8,463 bases of DNA from an uncultured Eubacteriales bacterium (lineage in GTDB: Bacteria; Bacillota; Clostridia; Oscillospirales; Acutalibacteraceae), in contig ONPE01000082.1 in NCBI GenBank assembly GCA_900319615.1, positions 1 through 8,463 on the forward strand. Reading direction: 5' to 3'. Positions 6,098-8,463 of the stretch are shown piece by piece; positions within the stretch are counted from its first letter, which is position 1, and each line of letters opens with the position of its first letter. The notes beneath the pieces are model-generated. The model did not search any database. It worked only from the letters and a program-made list of their open reading frames with translations, and was not told where the DNA came from. The position numbers were made by a program, and so were the translations under genes.

Positions 6098-7145
6098 GTC
6101 GGCGATCGTTTCATCCTTGCCGTACCATTCGTCCGTACCGAACTTATGGATCTTGAACTCGTAGCTGCCTGCCGCAAGCTCTTTTGTGACGGAGATGATG
6201 TCGCCGTTCGCGGTTTTTGTGAAGGCGTCGGCTTCGCTCCAGTTATTGAACGTACCCTTCAGATAGACGGATGAAGCTGTCAGCGACAGGGTGCCTGCGG
6301 TGTTGTAGGTGACCTTATAGGTGCCGTCGCCGGAGTTCGTGAAGGTCATCGTCCATGATCGCGGTCGCGCCTGCTTCAACAGTCGGGTCAACGGTAACGG
6401 TCGTACCGTTGAGCTTGACAAAATCAGCATTTGTTTTATCGCCCATGACGACGGTATCGTCGAGGTTGACGGTATAGGATGTGACCGTGTCGGAGATATC
6501 GACAGTCGCGCCGTCCTTTGCGACTCCGCCTGCAAGATTTGCAGCCGAGGCGTTCTCGCTCGGGCTAAAGTGATTCGCGTGAAGCGTCAGGCTCATCCCG
6601 TCAAAGGAATCATCCGTCAAGGCGACGGTATTGTTATTCAGCTTGCTCGCGTTCGACGAGAAGCGGATCACAGCTGCGGTAAACTTGCCGTTATTCACGA
6701 TAAAGGAGCTGTTGTAGCCCAAGTTGGTAAGATACGCGATAAACGCCGCGTCAGCGACAGGGTCTAAGGCGACAGAAGCCGCCGAGGATGCTCCCTGAGC
6801 GTAATAATACAGCGTGCCTGTATCGGAGTCATAATATACTCTGCCGGCTCTGGTAAGATTAGACGCGCCTGTCTGAGGAACGAGGATACGGTAGGCGCCG
6901 TTGGTCAAAACAGACGGTACACTCGCAGGCGGTGTGATCGTATCGTTTATCGGATCAAGCTCAAAGTCTTCATACGGGAAGAAGTTTACGCTTTGTACCA
7001 GCTGATCCCATCTGTCCGACAGTCTGACTTCGGCGTTGACCGATACGCCGCAGGGCATGACCTGCGTTTTGTTGCGCGAGCTGTCACCCGTGACGATGAT
7101 GTCGGTATTGCCCTTTGTCATCGTAGGTACAGTGTCGATCTCGGC
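6098..7145 (-). pseudogene. Remnant of a secreted protein with a C-terminal starch-binding-type module, frameshifted and truncated at both ends
   Basis: The minus-strand coding signal runs from about AEIDTVPTMTKGNTD near 7140 down to GATAIMDD near 6345 in one frame, then continues from MTFTNSGDGTYKV to the TDEWYGKDETIAD segment ending near 6098 in another. The second part resembles an alpha-glucan-binding carbohydrate module of the CBM26/CBM48 kind: VYLKGTFNNWSE, then an alternating strand region, then GSYEFKIHKFGTDEWYG. The first part (Asn/Thr/Ser-rich, with VYYDSDTGTLYYYAQG) is extracellular in style but not recognised. Loss of an AT dinucleotide in GACGATATGACC would explain the frameshift. 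The N-terminus and signal peptide are missing because the sequence switches to the histidine kinase near 7145, and the module appears to end early at the hairpin repeat. Confidence 0.7.
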
Positions 7146-7832
7146 ATATGTTACAAAGAATTTGAACAAACACGCAGGCTTATGCTCAGAAACATCACGC
7201 ATGACTTAAAGACGCCGCTCGCCGTAATATCCAGCCAGATCGAGATGCTCAACATCTGTGAGGAGCAGGAAAAGAAGGATTATTACTATCAGTCGGCGAT
7301 GGAAGAGATAGGCAAGATGAACAAGATGATCAGCTCGGTTTTACGTCTGACTACCGAAGAGCGCGAGCTGATCCGCAAGAACGCCCGGCTGACGGACGTA
7401 AGCGAGCTGATCGGCGAGCTGTGCAAAAGCCGCAGAGCCTATGTCGAGTCGCGTGAGCTGGAGCTGATCGCCGATATCGACCCCGGATTACAGATCTCGG
7501 TCGTGCGCGATCATGTCGAGCACGTTTTTAAAAACTACCTGTCCAACGCCGTCCAGAACGCCGACCGAAACACGCAGATAATCGTATCGCTGAAACAAAA
7601 CAGGGACGCAGTGCGACTTTCTGTCGAGAATCAAGGCAGACAGATCTCCGACGAACTTGGAGAGAAGATCTGGACAGAAGCCTTTACCACCTCGCCGGAC
7701 GGGACAGAAAATACCGGCCTCGGGCTGTTCATCGTCAAAGAGATATCCTTGATGGAGCACACGAAATGCGGCTATGAAAACACCGACACAGGCGTGCGAT
7801 TCCGGTTTGACTTCATTGACCGTTCCGAATGA
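7146..7832 (+). pseudogene. Sensor histidine kinase, N-terminally truncated (DHp and ATPase domains only)
   Basis: From about YKEFEQTRRLMLRN onward the plus frame is a histidine kinase transmitter. The H-box is RNITHDLKTPLAVIS with the phosphoacceptor His codon at 7200-7202, the N-box region is VFKNYLSNAVQNAD, the G1 region has NQG, and the G2 motif is TGLGLFIVKE. It ends normally at TGA 7830-7832. The sensor, transmembrane segments and start codon are absent, because sequence upstream of about 7145 belongs to the opposite-strand starch-binding remnant. ATG 7182 could only yield a fragment and has no clear ribosome binding site. The catalytic half looks undamaged, so truncation was recent or the join is an assembly artefact. 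No response regulator is present. Confidence 0.82.
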
Positions 7833-8184
7833 GAGAAACGTGTATTGATACTGCCGTCATCTCTCGAAACCCTGTGTTCTCCACGCGAAACCGTCTGTCT
7901 GAAAAAGCGATCAATAATACAAATAAATATATCATTATCATTTATTGCGTTTCATTCCGTTAACGAGTTTTAAAACTTTTTATGGAATATTAAAACGAGC
8001 AACAGAATCAAGAGGCTGCTGATTTTTGAACTTTCAGCTCTGCGAGCAGATGATTTAGTATTGATTCTAAGCGGCGTTCGTGCTATATGGTGCAAAAATG
8101 TAAAAGCAGGAATTTCATTAGTTTTGCGTTTTGATGCGATACAGGTGAGATACGGAGGTTTCAGAGGCGTTCTGCAAATGAATA
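7833..8184. other. AT-rich intergenic stretch with no supported gene
   Basis: It contains an isolated GTTAAC (7959-7964), a weak GAGAGA/TCTCTC inverted repeat just after the kinase stop, and a small GCTC-TGC-GAGC hairpin near 8039-8049. A plus-strand frame (about 7976-8261) and a minus-strand frame (7970-8203) are open, but both would start from TTG without a ribosome binding site, and both run through the terminator at 8184-8220. I see no RNA gene and no convincing terminator for the kinase. Confidence 0.5.
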
Positions 8185-8220
8185 ACGAAAGAAAAAGCGG
8201 CAAGGCTCTCCCCTGCCGCT
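8184..8220 (-). terminator. Rho-independent terminator of the small repeat protein gene
   Basis: On the minus strand AGCGGCA and TGCCGCT form a perfect 7-bp GC-rich stem (8196-8202 with 8214-8220) with an 11-nt loop, followed at once by TTTTTCTTTCGTT. It starts 17 nt after the stop of the 54-residue gene, which supports that gene being transcribed. Confidence 0.85.
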
Positions 8221-8236
8221 GTTCTTATATCAGCGT

Positions 8237-8401
8237 TTATTCTGCGTCGTCGCCTTGCTGATTCATCAATCCTGTTAACAGCAACGTTAACAGCTCTACG
8301 GAAATACCGTTATCCGATTTGGATTTACCCTTTGAATAAGTCTTGTTAACGCCCTTGTTAACGCCCTTGTTAACGCCTTTGTTAACGATGTAAACCCGCA
8401 T
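8237..8401 (-). CDS. Small GVNK-repeat protein of unknown function
   Basis: A 54-residue minus-strand frame from ATG 8401 to TAA 8237-8239. The N-terminal part is MRVYIVNK followed by GVNK three times (12-bp tandem units), then a Lys/Ser-rich linker, a hydrophobic helix-like segment VELLTLLLTGLM (35-46) and an acidic end QQGDDAE. A strong terminator follows 17 nt downstream. No Shine-Dalgarno sequence is apparent, and the best -10 candidate (TATAAG, 8416-8421) would leave almost no leader; in-frame GTG 8407 is an alternative start, with an in-frame TAA further upstream. The family is not recognised. Low complexity and the embedded GTTAAC words leave open that the DNA itself, rather than the peptide, is the functional element. 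Confidence 0.55.
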   Translation of the reverse strand: MRVYIVNKGVNKGVNKGVNKTYSKGKSKSDNGISVELLTLLLTGLMNQQGDDAE

Positions 8402-8439
8402 TATCACTGAGTTTTCTTATATATGTTAACAATGTTAAC
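8274..8439. repeat. Cluster of eight GTTAAC palindromes
   Basis: GTTAAC occurs at 8274, 8286, 8345, 8357, 8369, 8381, 8425 and 8434. Spacings are 12 bp within the first pair and within the run of four, and 9 bp in the last pair. Four lie in the GVNK repeats (frame GTT-AAC), two in the 3' part of the gene in a shifted frame (G-TTA-AC), and two upstream of the start as ATGTTAACA direct repeats. A six-base word is expected about once per 4 kb, so the density is far above chance. Confidence 0.85.
8342..8389. repeat. 12-bp tandem repeat, four units
   Basis: Units CTTGTTAACGCC, three identical and one diverged (TTTGTTAACGAT), are head to tail at 8342, 8354, 8366 and 8378. Being 12 bp long they keep frame and encode GVNK on the minus strand. 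Such arrays change copy number easily. Confidence 0.9.
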
Positions 8440-8442
8440 ATA
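8416..8442 (-). promoter_or_regulatory. Putative promoter/operator region of the small gene
   Basis: The minus strand has two direct ATGTTAACA words (each containing the GTTAAC palindrome) immediately upstream of TATAAG (8416-8421), a candidate -10 hexamer. No good -35 is present at 17 bp; TTCAAA is 24 bp upstream. The position of the palindromes is that expected of operator sites, but this is inferred. Confidence 0.35.
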
Positions 8443-8463
8443 GTATTTGAAGAAAATAAATAA

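Noticed and set aside
6993..7145. Extension of the histidine kinase frame upstream of 7146
   Set aside because: This part of the frame is antisense to the starch-binding remnant and shows no sensor, transmembrane or HAMP-like sequence.
7970..8203. Minus-strand open frame of 77 codons
   Set aside because: Its TTG start lies inside the terminator hairpin of the small gene, and no motif is recognisable.
8061..8261. Plus-strand open frame of 66 codons
   Set aside because: It starts with TTG, lacks a ribosome binding site, runs through the 8184-8220 terminator and overlaps the opposing small gene.
8342..8389. CRISPR-like array
   Set aside because: Units are 12 bp, head to tail with no spacers, and in frame with a small peptide; this is a simple tandem repeat.

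Overview
The window looks like a low-GC Gram-positive (Clostridia) genome, most likely Ruminococcus or a close relative. The signs are a type I dockerin at the end of a secreted multidomain protein, AGGAGG ribosome binding sites, a near-consensus sigma-A promoter, a starch-binding-like module, and a DAACS transporter with an ATPase-like N-terminal domain of a type I associate with Clostridia. The genus is an inference; no rRNA or tRNA is present.

Layout: (1) 1-1530 (+), a sodium:dicarboxylate/amino-acid symporter-like gene cut by the left edge, followed by a terminator. (2) 1531-1955, convergent intergenic space with two hairpins, a possible minus-strand gene fragment and the terminator of the next gene. 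(3) 1956-5717 (-), a complete 1253-residue secreted dockerin protein with a clear promoter, ribosome binding site, signal peptide and terminator. (4) About 5870-7832, a damaged stretch. It holds a possible plus-strand scrap, a second copy of a hairpin repeat, a minus-strand starch-binding-type protein truncated at both ends with an internal frameshift, and a histidine kinase without its sensor half, joined head to head with the preceding remnant near 7145. (5) 7833-8236, AT-rich sequence without a convincing gene. (6) 8237-8401 (-), a 54-residue tetrapeptide-repeat protein embedded in a dense cluster of GTTAAC palindromes, with its own terminator.

The two most notable signals are these. The dockerin protein contains an ungapped, full-length ubiquitin-like domain (residues 779-849, 28 of 71 positions identical to eukaryotic ubiquitin) between two copies of another module. 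The small right-hand gene carries eight GTTAAC hexamers in 166 bp, spread over non-coding sequence and two different reading frames, which points to a function of the DNA word rather than of the peptide.

There is no obvious shared pathway. The dockerin protein and the starch-binding remnant both suggest extracellular polysaccharide attachment or degradation. The rest is a mix of an intact transporter and eroded genes, consistent with an accessory, rearranged locus or, at 7145, a possible assembly join.
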